NCBI GenBank assembly: GCA_026196495.1
Contig: JAPHSY010000010.1
Location: forward strand, 21,311-85,310
Reading direction: 5' to 3'
DNA from: Magnetovibrio sp.
GTDB lineage: Bacteria; Pseudomonadota; Alphaproteobacteria; Rhodospirillales; Magnetovibrionaceae
DNA: 64,000 bases
The position numbers and the translations under genes are program-made. Under the pieces are notes generated by a model, which saw only the letters and a list, made by a program, of their open reading frames with translations, had not been told where the DNA came from and ran no database searches. Numbering within the stretch: the stretch's first letter is position 1; each line of letters begins with the position of its first letter. This document shows positions 1 to 9,549 of the stretch, piece after piece.

Positions 1-37
1 TGCAGTCTCGATCTATTGTGTCATCAGACATTTCTGA

Positions 38-1897
38 TCATCCGCCTCGTTTCAATACATATGTCCCTGGTGCGTCACAGATAGCTTTTAATCCTTTTTG
101 GCCCGGCGTGCGAGCCGCTTGGTCTTTTTTGCCTGCGTGTCGGTTGATCCATTTGCTCCAATCGTTCATCCATGACCCATTATGTTCTTCGGAAAGCTCT
201 AGCCATTCTTCTGGGCTATTTGGACGTTCTTTTCCGCCTTTGGTTCTGATTCTGTAAGCATACTTGTTTCGTCCTGGTGGATTGATAACACCAGCGACAT
301 GACCAGATCCCGCTAACACATATTTAGTTGGACCACTTAACAGTGTTGCACTTTCATAGACGGTTTTCCACGGTGCGATATGGTCATCTTTGGTGGCCAG
401 GAAATAGCTGGGTGTTTTAATCTTCGAAAGATCAATGGGCACGCCCAGAATTTTAATGCCGCCTTTTAGACGCAGGCGGTTTTCCAGATACATATTGCGT
501 AGGTAGTAGGCATGCATAGCGGCCGGCATATTGGTGCTGTCGGAATTCCAATACAAAATGTCGAACGGCTGCGGCTCTTTACCCAACAAGTAACTGTTGA
601 TAGCGAAGTTCCAGATAAGGTCATTGGCACGTAATTGCGAGAATGTCGATGCCATCTCATGGCCGTAAAGGATGCCGTTGTCCTTCATATGCTCTTCAAG
701 ACGTTCGACCATTCCTCCGTCTGTAAAGATAGACAACTCACCCACATCAGAAAAGTCCAAAAGTGTGGTGAAAAATGTTGCCGATTTGATGCGTTTCTTT
801 TGCTTGGTTTGCACCAAATAAGCCAATGTGGTGGCCAAGGTGGTGCCGCCGATGCAATAACCGATGGCATTGACCTCGGTTTCACCCGTGGCTTGTTCAA
901 TGGCGTCCAGAGCCGCAAGGGGGCCCTCTTTGATATAGTCTTCAAAGGCTTTGTGCTTGAGGGATTCATCTGGGTTGACCCATGAAATGGCAAACACGGT
1001 ATGGCCTTGTTCGACAGCCCAACGGATAAAGGATTTTTCTTCACCTAAATCCAGGATATAAAACTTGTTAATCCATGGCGGTACAATCAGCAGGGGCGTT
1101 TTACGGACTTTTTTGGTACTGGGTGTATACTGGATCAATTCCATTAGGTCGTTGCGATAGACCACTTTGCCAGGTGTGTTGGCAATTTCGACGCCTAAGG
1201 TGAAGGCGTCTTCCTGGGTTTGGCGCACGGACATGCGGCCGTGACTTTTTTCCATATCCTCCATTGCCATTTCCAACCCGCGCAGCAGATTTTGCCCCTT
1301 GGTCTCAATGGTCTCATGGAGCGCCTTGGGATTGGTCAGCAAAAAGTTTGTCGGTGCCATGGCGTCGGTGATGCGTTGCGTGAAAAACTCAGCTTTACGC
1401 CGTTCGTGGGGGTCCAGACCGCCTGCGCTGCCGACCACGTCTTGCATCCAATCAGTGAATAGCAAGTATTGCTGTTTTAAAAAGTCGAAATAGGGCTCAT
1501 TTGTCCAATCGTCATCGCTAAAGCGTTTGTCGCCCGGCTTCGGGGTCAATATGGGTTCTGGTTTTTGTCCAGCCATGCGCGCGTTCATATAGCCCATCAA
1601 TTTGAGGCTGTTTTCCCAGTATTTTTGCTGGGCTTGGATCAGGTGCTCAGGCTCGTTCATCAATTGACGTGTCAAATCGGCAAAGATTTCAGGAAGCCCA
1701 ACGACCTCGCTCATATTAAATTCTGAACGTGCTGTTTCCTGCCATTCGGGGTCAACAGCGTGGCGTTCATTGAATTCTCTGATCATTTCCTGCGATTTAG
1801 TTGCAACGTCGGCCAAAATTGCAGGAAGTTCTTCTATATTTTCGAAGGAGGTGTCCGCGAGCGGATTCTTTGGCCCGCCTGAGCGTTGATCTGACAT
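38..1897 (-). CDS. phaC: Class I poly(R)-hydroxyalkanoic acid synthase
   Basis: ORF 38..1942; likely start at MSDQRSGG (1897). Motifs WVNPDESLKHKAFEDYI, AIGYCIGGTTL (lipase-like box) and GSGHVAGVINPPGRNKY are typical of PhaC. Confidence 0.95.
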   Translation of the reverse strand: MSDQRSGGPKNPLADTSFENIEELPAILADVATKSQEMIREFNERHAVDPEWQETARSEFNMSEVVGLPEIFADLTRQLMNEPEHLIQAQQKYWENSLKLMGYMNARMAGQKPEPILTPKPGDKRFSDDDWTNEPYFDFLKQQYLLFTDWMQDVVGSAGGLDPHERRKAEFFTQRITDAMAPTNFLLTNPKALHETIETKGQNLLRGLEMAMEDMEKSHGRMSVRQTQEDAFTLGVEIANTPGKVVYRNDLMELIQYTPSTKKVRKTPLLIVPPWINKFYILDLGEEKSFIRWAVEQGHTVFAISWVNPDESLKHKAFEDYIKEGPLAALDAIEQATGETEVNAIGYCIGGTTLATTLAYLVQTKQKKRIKSATFFTTLLDFSDVGELSIFTDGGMVERLEEHMKDNGILYGHEMASTFSQLRANDLIWNFAINSYLLGKEPQPFDILYWNSDSTNMPAAMHAYYLRNMYLENRLRLKGGIKILGVPIDLSKIKTPSYFLATKDDHIAPWKTVYESATLLSGPTKYVLAGSGHVAGVINPPGRNKYAYRIRTKGGKERPNSPEEWLELSEEHNGSWMNDWSKWINRHAGKKDQAARTPGQKGLKAICDAPGTYVLKRGG

Positions 1898-2084
1898 GGG
1901 GTGGCCCTTTGGTCTTATATATCTTCTGGCTGTGTTAGTCATAGCAGTTTACACGCAAGAAACGAAGCATGAGTTATATTCTTAACAAATTCATGTGAAT
2001 GTGCCATTAATGTACACGAATTCAGGTATTTGGGGACTTCCCACAATGGTCGCGAAGAGCAATTTAAAAAAGACGGGGCAAAAC

Positions 2085-3227
2085 ATGGCTAATTTGCAAA
2101 TCAAATCAGGTGTCGTGCGTGGTGTTGCATCGGCATTGGTGCTGAGTTTTGCGTTGGGTGCGTGTTCATCTGTGCCAGATGCTGTTAACCCCGTGTCTTG
2201 GTATGAAAAAACCACGGACTTCTTCTCGGGTGACAGCCAAGCCGCTGATACGCAAAGTGAAAGCACGCAGCAATCTGCAAACAAAGGCTTGTCTGCAGAT
2301 CCAGATGCGCCGCCGCCTGCACCGATTTCCACACCTTCTCAAGACATTGCATCGGCTTCAGGTGGCTTAAGCGGCGATCAATCCGTTGCGGGCAATTACG
2401 CGTCGCCACCAATTGCACGCCAAGGTGAAGCCTCAAATGTTTTGGTCCCGCAGGATCAACAGGCAAAAGCTCCGCCTGTGCCCAAGGCACAGCCAATGGC
2501 ACCTGTGATGCCGACGCCAATTCCGGGTACAATGCCAAAATCTGTGGCTTCATCTTCGCAGCCTCCTGCTGCGCCGACCATGCCGGGATCAGCTATGTTG
2601 ACCCCGCCAAGCGAAGCTGAAATGGCAAGCGCATTTCCATCTGCCCCCAAACCGTTCGAGTTTCCGCCAGTCAACCAATCTAGTACGTATGGTGCGGATG
2701 ACTTTGAAACTGTTGTGATTTCATCGGATGGCATGGAAAGTACGCCAAAACCACGTCCGCAAGTTGCTAATGCACAGTCACAGGAATCTGCTGTTTCCAG
2801 TGCGATGTTTCCACAACCGGGCACCACTGTTACGAGTTCTTCCGATGCTGTAAGCGTCGGTGGTATGCTGCGTGTGGCGACCATCCACTTTGCCAACAAT
2901 TCCGCACAGCTGGACCAACGTGATCGTTCAATTTTAGGTGCGGTTATTCAGTTGCAGCGTGAACGCGGTGGTCGTGTCGTTGTGATCGGGCATGCCAGCT
3001 CACGCACCAAAGATATGGACTACATTAAACACCAAATGGTGAATTTCGAAATTTCGATGCATCGTGCCAGCTCTATTGGTGCGCAGTTGACGTCTATGGG
3101 ACTGAACGAACAAATCCTGGAAATTCAAGCGGTTGCAGATTCTAAGCCGCTGTTTTTAGAAGTCATGCCATCGGGCGAGGCGGGTAACCGTCGCGTCGAA
3201 ATTTACCTCGCGGGTGCGGCCACTTAA
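2085..3227 (+). CDS. OmpA-family lipoprotein with a C-terminal peptidoglycan-binding domain
   Basis: Signal with lipobox-like LGAC; Pro-rich linker; C-terminal domain IHFANNSAQLDQRDRSIL...VVVIGHASSRT...NRRVEIYL is OmpA-like. Start chosen at MANLQIKSG. Confidence 0.8.
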   Translation: MANLQIKSGVVRGVASALVLSFALGACSSVPDAVNPVSWYEKTTDFFSGDSQAADTQSESTQQSANKGLSADPDAPPPAPISTPSQDIASASGGLSGDQSVAGNYASPPIARQGEASNVLVPQDQQAKAPPVPKAQPMAPVMPTPIPGTMPKSVASSSQPPAAPTMPGSAMLTPPSEAEMASAFPSAPKPFEFPPVNQSSTYGADDFETVVISSDGMESTPKPRPQVANAQSQESAVSSAMFPQPGTTVTSSSDAVSVGGMLRVATIHFANNSAQLDQRDRSILGAVIQLQRERGGRVVVIGHASSRTKDMDYIKHQMVNFEISMHRASSIGAQLTSMGLNEQILEIQAVADSKPLFLEVMPSGEAGNRRVEIYLAGAAT

Positions 3228-3253
3228 AAAGGCGACGCTTCGGAGAAATCCGG

Positions 3254-3287
3254 CGCCGCCGTCTCATACCTGGGACGGCGGCGTTTT
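3254..3287 (+). terminator. Rho-independent terminator
   Basis: Inverted repeat cgccgccgtc (3254-3263) / gacggcggcg (3274-3283) followed by tttt, just after the OmpA-like gene. Confidence 0.8.
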
Positions 3288-3359
3288 CGTTTGGAAAATA
3301 GGCCAAAACCGCACAATTACACTTGTTTGAACATCAACCTTCTGGCAGAAACGAGCACC

Positions 3360-4580
3360 ATGGAACAAGAATTTCACCGCATCCGTCGCCTTCCCCCTTA
3401 TGTCTTCGCTGAAGTCAATAAGATGAAGGCCCATGCGCGCGCCGCCGGAGAAGACATTATCGACTTCGGAATGGGCAACCCCGATCAGCCGACGCCTCAA
3501 CATATCGTCGATAAGCTGTGCGAAACCGCCAACAATCCCAAAACCCACGGTTATTCGAATTCCCGTGGTATCCCGGGATTGCGCAAGGCACTTTCGGCTT
3601 ATTATGAACGCCGTTGGGGCGTATCGATCGACCCGGAAACGGAAGCCATCGTGACCTTGGGCTCTAAGGAAGGGCTTGCCAACCTTGCCAGTGCGATAAC
3701 CAGCCCTGGTGACGTCATTTTGGTGCCGAATCCGAGCTATCCAATCCACCAGTTTGGTTTCATCATTGCCGGTGCTGCTGTACGCAACATTCCGGTGTCT
3801 ACGGGACCTGAATTTTTTGAATCTTTGAAAAGCGCTGTACAGCACTCTGTGCCGAAGCCATCGTTGTTGGTGATTAATTATCCCAACAATCCAACGGGTG
3901 AGGTTGCAGATCTGGACTTCTACGAGGCTGTGGTTGATTTTTGTCAGTACCACGGCATCTATGTGTTGTCTGATATAGCCTATTCTGAGCTTTATTTTGA
4001 TGGTAACCCACCGCCCAGCATGTTGCAGGTGAAGGGTGCTAAGGATATTTGTGTGGAATTTACCTCCATGTCCAAGACCTACAATATGCCCGGGTGGCGT
4101 ATTGGTTTTGCTGCAGGTAACCAGCATTTGATTGCGGCTTTGACGCGGATTAAGTCCTATTTGGATTATGGTGCTTTCACACCGATCCAGGTTGCTGCGG
4201 CTACGGCGCTGAACGGCCCACAAGACTGTGTTCACGACATTCGTGAAATGTACAAAGAACGCCGTGATGTGTTGATTGACGGTCTTGCCAATGCTGGTTG
4301 GAACGTGCCAAGCCCGGCTGCGACCATGTTTGCTTGGGCACCGTTGCCGGATGAATTTAAGCACTTGGGTTCGCTGGAGTTTTCTAAACTGTTACTGAGC
4401 CATGCCCAAGTGGCTGTTGCGCCGGGTATCGGTTTTGGTGAACACGGCGACGACTTCGTGCGTTTCGCTGTGGTGGAAAATAAGCACCGCACACGTCAAG
4501 CCATTCGCTCTATTAAATCCTTTATGGATAATCATCAAAGCATTCTTGAGAACGCGGAAAAAGTCCGCGCGGAGGCCTAA
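3360..4580 (+). CDS. PLP-dependent class I/II aminotransferase (LL-diaminopimelate / alanine aminotransferase AlaC-like)
   Basis: MEQEFHRIRRLPPYVFAEVNKMK...DFGMGNPDQPTP...SMSKTYNMPGWRIGF (PLP lysine motif); followed directly by hom. Confidence 0.9.
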   Translation: MEQEFHRIRRLPPYVFAEVNKMKAHARAAGEDIIDFGMGNPDQPTPQHIVDKLCETANNPKTHGYSNSRGIPGLRKALSAYYERRWGVSIDPETEAIVTLGSKEGLANLASAITSPGDVILVPNPSYPIHQFGFIIAGAAVRNIPVSTGPEFFESLKSAVQHSVPKPSLLVINYPNNPTGEVADLDFYEAVVDFCQYHGIYVLSDIAYSELYFDGNPPPSMLQVKGAKDICVEFTSMSKTYNMPGWRIGFAAGNQHLIAALTRIKSYLDYGAFTPIQVAAATALNGPQDCVHDIREMYKERRDVLIDGLANAGWNVPSPAATMFAWAPLPDEFKHLGSLEFSKLLLSHAQVAVAPGIGFGEHGDDFVRFAVVENKHRTRQAIRSIKSFMDNHQSILENAEKVRAEA

Positions 4581-4584
4581 TTAA

Positions 4585-5877
4585 ATGAGCCAAGAACCCT
4601 TTAAAGTCGCTATTGCCGGTCTTGGTACGGTTGGCGGCGGAACCGTAAAGGTTCTACGTGACCATGCCGATGTGATCGCAAAGCGCTGCGGGCGTCCTGT
4701 TGTCATCAGTGCTGTATCGGCGCTGTCCAAAGACGGGCTTGATTTCGATGTGTCCGGTTATGAGTGGTATGGCGATGCTGTTGACATGGCCAACAACTGT
4801 GATGCCGATCTGCTGGTTGAATTGATCGGTGGATCAGACGGTATTGCCAAAACGGTGGTCGAAGCTGCGTTGTCTGCTGGCCGTCATGTGGTTACGGCGA
4901 ATAAAGCCCTGGTCGCGCATCATGGTGCGGCTTTGGACAAACTGGCCGAAGAAAACAATGTAAGCCTCAACTACGATGCTGCCGTTGCCGGGGGCATTCC
5001 GGTGATCAAAACGATCCGTGAAAGCTTGGCGGGCAATAACATCACCAAGGTTCAAGGTATCTTGAACGGAACGTGTAACTACATTCTTACGACCATGCGT
5101 GAAGAAGGTCGTGATTTTGCCGATGTGCTCAAAGACGCGCAAGAGCTGGGCTATGCCGAAGCTGATCCGACCTTTGATATCGAAGGTATCGACGCTGCGC
5201 ACAAGTTGGCGATCTTGGCCTCTGTGGCATTTGGTGTGGAAATCAACTTCAAAGATGTTCACGTCGAAGGCATCACACATGTATCAGCCGTGGATATTCA
5301 GTTCGCTGAAGAATTGGGCTATCGCATTAAATTGTTGGGTGTGGCGTTGCGTCACAACGGCACGGTTGAACAGCGCGTGCATCCGACCATGGTGCCGTTG
5401 AGTGCGCCCATTTCGCAAGTTGAAGGCGTGTTCAACTCGACGGTCATTGATGGTGATGCCATCGACACGTTGGTCCTGGTCGGTCGTGGTGCAGGTGAAT
5501 TGCCAACGGCATCGGCTGTCGTTGGTGACATTTGTGACATCGCCCGCGGTCTTTCTGTGCCGACGTTCTCTGTCCCCGTAAACGAACTTAAACAGGTTCC
5601 AACCCGCGCTATGAGCGAACACGTTGGGGCATACTATGTGCGTTTGTCATTGATGGATGAGCCTGGGGTCTTTGCTGATGTTGCCGCTGCGTTGCGTGAT
5701 CACAATGTGTCCATGGAAGCGATGATCCAACGCGGACGTGAAAAAGGCAAACCGGTTCCTGTGGTGATGACCACCCATGAAACCTCTGAAGCGAATATGA
5801 CGGCTGCTTTGGCAGCTATCGAAGCTTTGGACAAGGTTGTCGAACCACCGCGCATGATCCGCATCGAAAACGCGTAA
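4585..5877 (+). CDS. hom: Homoserine dehydrogenase (ACT domain)
   Basis: VAIAGLGTVGGGTVKVL Rossmann motif; AAVAGGIPVIKTIRESLAGN; C-terminal ACT-like segment. Confidence 0.97.
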   Translation: MSQEPFKVAIAGLGTVGGGTVKVLRDHADVIAKRCGRPVVISAVSALSKDGLDFDVSGYEWYGDAVDMANNCDADLLVELIGGSDGIAKTVVEAALSAGRHVVTANKALVAHHGAALDKLAEENNVSLNYDAAVAGGIPVIKTIRESLAGNNITKVQGILNGTCNYILTTMREEGRDFADVLKDAQELGYAEADPTFDIEGIDAAHKLAILASVAFGVEINFKDVHVEGITHVSAVDIQFAEELGYRIKLLGVALRHNGTVEQRVHPTMVPLSAPISQVEGVFNSTVIDGDAIDTLVLVGRGAGELPTASAVVGDICDIARGLSVPTFSVPVNELKQVPTRAMSEHVGAYYVRLSLMDEPGVFADVAAALRDHNVSMEAMIQRGREKGKPVPVVMTTHETSEANMTAALAAIEALDKVVEPPRMIRIENA

Positions 5878-5898
5878 GGTCGAGGGGAGGGAACACAG

Positions 5899-7701
5899 AT
5901 GCCCTCCACCTCTGATTCCGTCAGTGAATTTTTCAAAGACGGCGAACTTTCACTGTCTGGCAAACGTTGGTTGGTGAAAGCCGCCGATGAACGTCAAGCC
6001 ATGGCGTTAACGCAGCGTCTGCGTGTCCACGAAGTGGTTGGGCGGGTGTTGGCGTCGCGTGGCTTGGATGTGGAAAGTGCGGAAGGCTTTCTAGAACCCA
6101 AGCTCAAAACGCACCTCCCTGATCCAGGTCACCTCAAAGACATGGATAAGGCTGCTACGCGTATTGCCGATGCGGTGGAAAATGATGAACAGATCGCCAT
6201 TTTTGGCGACTATGATGTGGATGGTGCGACTTCGTCCGCCTTGCTGAAACGTTTCTTAGAAGCCGCTGGTGCCAAGGTTCGAGTTTATATCCCTGACCGT
6301 ATGGAAGAAGGTTATGGCCCGAATGCACCAGCACTGTTGAAGTTGAAAGATGAGGGGGCATCAGTTGCCATTACGGTGGATTGCGGCCAAGTGGCGTTTG
6401 AGCCATTGGAAGCCGCAACGGATGCTGGTCTCGATATCATTGTTGTGGATCACCACGTGGGTGAACCGCGCTTACCCAAAGCCGTAGCGGTCATTAACCC
6501 CAATCGCATTGATGATGACAGTCCCCATGGTCAAATGGCGGCTGTGGGTGTGGCGTTCTTGGTTGCTGTTGCGGTGAACCGGGAACTGAAAGATCGCGAT
6601 TGGTACGCAGAACGTACGCCCCCAAACTTAATGCAGTGGTTGGACATTGTTGCTCTTGGCACTGTGTGTGATGTGGTGCCGCTAACGGGTGTGAACCGAG
6701 CATTGGTTTCGCAAGGCCTGAAGGTCTTGGCACAACGTACAAACCCAGGCTTGCGTATGTTGGGGGATGTTGCAGGCATTAAAGAAAAACCTGGTGCTTA
6801 TCATCTTGGGTTTGTCTTGGGGCCACGTATCAATGCAGGTGGTCGCGTTGGCCAATCTGATTTGGGCACGCGGTTGTTATCCACCGCTAATGAGAGCGAA
6901 GCACTTTCCTTGGCACAACGCCTCAACGACTTCAATGCTGAACGGCAAGATATCGAAGCTGCCGTATTGGATGAAGCCGTCGTTCAAATCGACAACCAAT
7001 TGGATGGTGGTGAAGCTGGCCCAATTGTGATTGCACACGGTAAGGGTTGGCACCCAGGTGTGGTGGGGATTGTTGCGTCACGCCTCAAAGATAAATACAA
7101 CCGCCCCAGTTGCGTCATCAGTTTTGACGGAGATGTCGGGACGGCTTCTGGACGTTCCGTCAGCGGTGTGGATCTCGGTGGGGCTGTTATCGCGGCACGT
7201 CAAGCAGGGTTGTTGGTTAAGGGCGGTGGACATGCGATGGCGGCCGGGTTTTCTATCGAGCGTGAAAAACTTCCCGAGCTGGAAGCCTTCCTGGCAGAAC
7301 GTGTTGTCAAAGCCGTAGGAAATAATCCGCCGCCGCCGGGCGTTTATATCGACACCATCACGTCAGCCGCGGGTGCGAATATGCACTTGGTGAAAACCCT
7401 GGAACAAATCGGTCCCTTTGGTGTCGGCAATCCAGAACCGCGTTTTTGCATCAAAGATGCGATTGTTGCCAAGGCAACACCCGTTGGGGCAGACCAAAGT
7501 CACGTGAGTTTGATTTTGACCGATACAGGTGGAGGAGGGCGCTTGAAAGCCATCGCCTTTCGGGCCTTTGATACGGACCTTGGCAAGGCCCTCATGAACC
7601 ATGGTGGGATGCCGTTCCATTTTGTTGGGCGGTTGCGCATCAATGTCTGGAATGGCTATGAAAGCGTCCAGTTGATGGTCGATGATGCCGCTAAGTCATG
7701 A
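5899..7701 (+). CDS. recJ: Single-stranded-DNA-specific exonuclease RecJ
   Basis: FGDYDVDGATSSALL, VDHH, GPRINAGGR, GGHAMAAGFS (DHH/DHHA1 motifs). Confidence 0.97.
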   Translation: MPSTSDSVSEFFKDGELSLSGKRWLVKAADERQAMALTQRLRVHEVVGRVLASRGLDVESAEGFLEPKLKTHLPDPGHLKDMDKAATRIADAVENDEQIAIFGDYDVDGATSSALLKRFLEAAGAKVRVYIPDRMEEGYGPNAPALLKLKDEGASVAITVDCGQVAFEPLEAATDAGLDIIVVDHHVGEPRLPKAVAVINPNRIDDDSPHGQMAAVGVAFLVAVAVNRELKDRDWYAERTPPNLMQWLDIVALGTVCDVVPLTGVNRALVSQGLKVLAQRTNPGLRMLGDVAGIKEKPGAYHLGFVLGPRINAGGRVGQSDLGTRLLSTANESEALSLAQRLNDFNAERQDIEAAVLDEAVVQIDNQLDGGEAGPIVIAHGKGWHPGVVGIVASRLKDKYNRPSCVISFDGDVGTASGRSVSGVDLGGAVIAARQAGLLVKGGGHAMAAGFSIEREKLPELEAFLAERVVKAVGNNPPPPGVYIDTITSAAGANMHLVKTLEQIGPFGVGNPEPRFCIKDAIVAKATPVGADQSHVSLILTDTGGGGRLKAIAFRAFDTDLGKALMNHGGMPFHFVGRLRINVWNGYESVQLMVDDAAKS

Positions 7702-7760
7702 AATTACACATTGAACAGAGCATTTGACAAACCTATTTTTGATGGAGGATAGGAGGGTAA

Positions 7761-8102
7761 ATGTCGGACCAAAACCATCTTGATCATTTCGAAGGTATGA
7801 AGGGTGCACTAACAGAGGTGCATGCTGATGTGCGTGGTTATGATACCAAGGCGCAAATTATGGGAATTGGGTTCATTTTTTCCTTAGGTGTCATCTTTAA
7901 CATATTGGAAGGCTTTTCCACTGACCGGGACCTCGGTTGGTTTCAGTTGTTGGCCGCATTTGTACTCTCTATTGCTCCTGTGGTGCTGTATGGCGCCGTG
8001 CTTTATCCATATGTTAAGCGTCAACGCTTTATCCGTGCATTGGTTGCATCCTCCATCAGCTTTTCCATTTTGATGGGGGCAAGCCTGATACAACTTACGT
8101 AA
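7761..8102 (+). CDS. Small three-TM membrane protein; possible DUF5706 (Pycsar-effector-like) fold
   Basis: 113 aa; YDTKAQIMGIGFIFSLGVIF followed by two TM segments and an LYPYVKRQR motif. Confidence 0.6.
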   Translation: MSDQNHLDHFEGMKGALTEVHADVRGYDTKAQIMGIGFIFSLGVIFNILEGFSTDRDLGWFQLLAAFVLSIAPVVLYGAVLYPYVKRQRFIRALVASSISFSILMGASLIQLT

Positions 8103-8150
8103 ATCCACATTTGATGGACGAGAACTCCACCTAGGTTTATCCTTAATATT

Positions 8151-9434
8151 ATGGATCTTTTCTATGTCCTTTTGGTGCTGTTGGTGGTGACACGCACCTT
8201 CGGCATCGCAGTGGAAAGGTTGGGGCAGCCCGCTTTGATCGGCGAACTGGTCGCAGGGATTGCTTTGGGCATGATTGGGGCTTCGATGGCCCCTGAACAC
8301 CCGTTCATCGGTGATCTCAAGCACAATGAAATCTTCATTGCACTCACCAATTTAGGGATGTTTTTTTTGATGCTTCTGGCAGGCATTGAAATGCAACCCC
8401 ACAAGATTATGAAGTACTCACTAAGTGCCTTTATGGTGGCCTTAGGGGGGTTACTTTTGCCATTGGGTTTGGGATTTGCCTTAGGTTGGTTTTTTCTGCC
8501 GGAAAGCTCTCTCAAAATTGCACAGTGTTTCTTCTTAGGCACAGCCTTGGCCATTACTGCGGTGCCCGCGTCCGTTCGTGTGCTGATGGATCTGGGTAAA
8601 CTCAACACGCCAGTAGGGCAGGTCATCGTGACAGCAGCCGTGTTTGATGACGTTTTAAGTTTGTTGCTGTTGGCTTTCTTAACTGGATTGATTAGTGGTG
8701 ATGGTACCGCAACTGTTCAAGAAGCTGGTGCCTTGGGCCTTGATATCATCAGCTTCTTTGCCATCACCATTTTGATCGGTGTTTACGGCTTTCCCAAAGG
8801 GGCGGTGCTGCTGAAATACATTAAGGAAAAAGAGTTTGATTTTTCGCTTATCTTGATTGCTGCCTTTGCTTTTGCGGTGTTGGCCGAAGTGATGGGTTTG
8901 CACTTTATCCTCGGCCCATTTGTTGCTGGGATGTTTGTTGGGCGTCGGGTGTTGGACAAAGCAACCTACACTGCTGTGAAGTCGAAAATTAGTGCTACCA
9001 CATTGGGGTTCTTGGCTCCTGTATTCTTTGCATCCGTTGGTCTGAACTTAGAAATTTCTGCCTTTACAGAAGTTCCTGCGTTCTTAGGGCTTTTGATCGT
9101 GGCTGCGTTTGTCGGAAAAATTGTCGGGGCAGGAGCAATGGCCCGTGCCGCAAACTTTAATAATCGTGACAGTTTGGCGGTTGGTGTGGGGATGAGCGCG
9201 CGTGGTGCTGTTGAATTGGTTATTGCCGATATTGCTTTAAAAGCGGGATTATTTGCGGCTGTTAATGGTGCAGATGCCACAAACCCTGTGGTTGCGAACA
9301 TATTTTCCGCAGTGGTGGTGATGGCTATCGTCACCACGTTTGTGACCTCCATGAGCCTACGCTACATCTTGACGGCTACGCATGGGGGGAAGGATGAAGG
9401 TGATGAATGGGATGAAGAAGATGCTTCTCCATAG
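8151..9434 (+). CDS. Cation:proton antiporter (CPA2 / KefB-like)
   Basis: 427 aa polytopic; RLGQPALIGELVAGIALG, AVPASVRVLMDLGKL, GPFVAGMFVGRR, GMSARGAVELV. Confidence 0.9.
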   Translation: MDLFYVLLVLLVVTRTFGIAVERLGQPALIGELVAGIALGMIGASMAPEHPFIGDLKHNEIFIALTNLGMFFLMLLAGIEMQPHKIMKYSLSAFMVALGGLLLPLGLGFALGWFFLPESSLKIAQCFFLGTALAITAVPASVRVLMDLGKLNTPVGQVIVTAAVFDDVLSLLLLAFLTGLISGDGTATVQEAGALGLDIISFFAITILIGVYGFPKGAVLLKYIKEKEFDFSLILIAAFAFAVLAEVMGLHFILGPFVAGMFVGRRVLDKATYTAVKSKISATTLGFLAPVFFASVGLNLEISAFTEVPAFLGLLIVAAFVGKIVGAGAMARAANFNNRDSLAVGVGMSARGAVELVIADIALKAGLFAAVNGADATNPVVANIFSAVVVMAIVTTFVTSMSLRYILTATHGGKDEGDEWDEEDASP

Positions 9435-9549
9435 TCCTAAGTCATTAGGCATAAAGATAAAATTCTCGTAAATCTCATATTTATTGTTACAGTTTTGTTA
9501 CAATGGGTATATGATTCTGCCGGGCGTTTCGTGTACGGGGGATCGATTT

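Noticed and set aside
3264-4364. 366 aa antisense ORF over the aminotransferase gene
   Set aside because: Opposite to a clear PLP aminotransferase; no family motifs, a codon-bias artefact.
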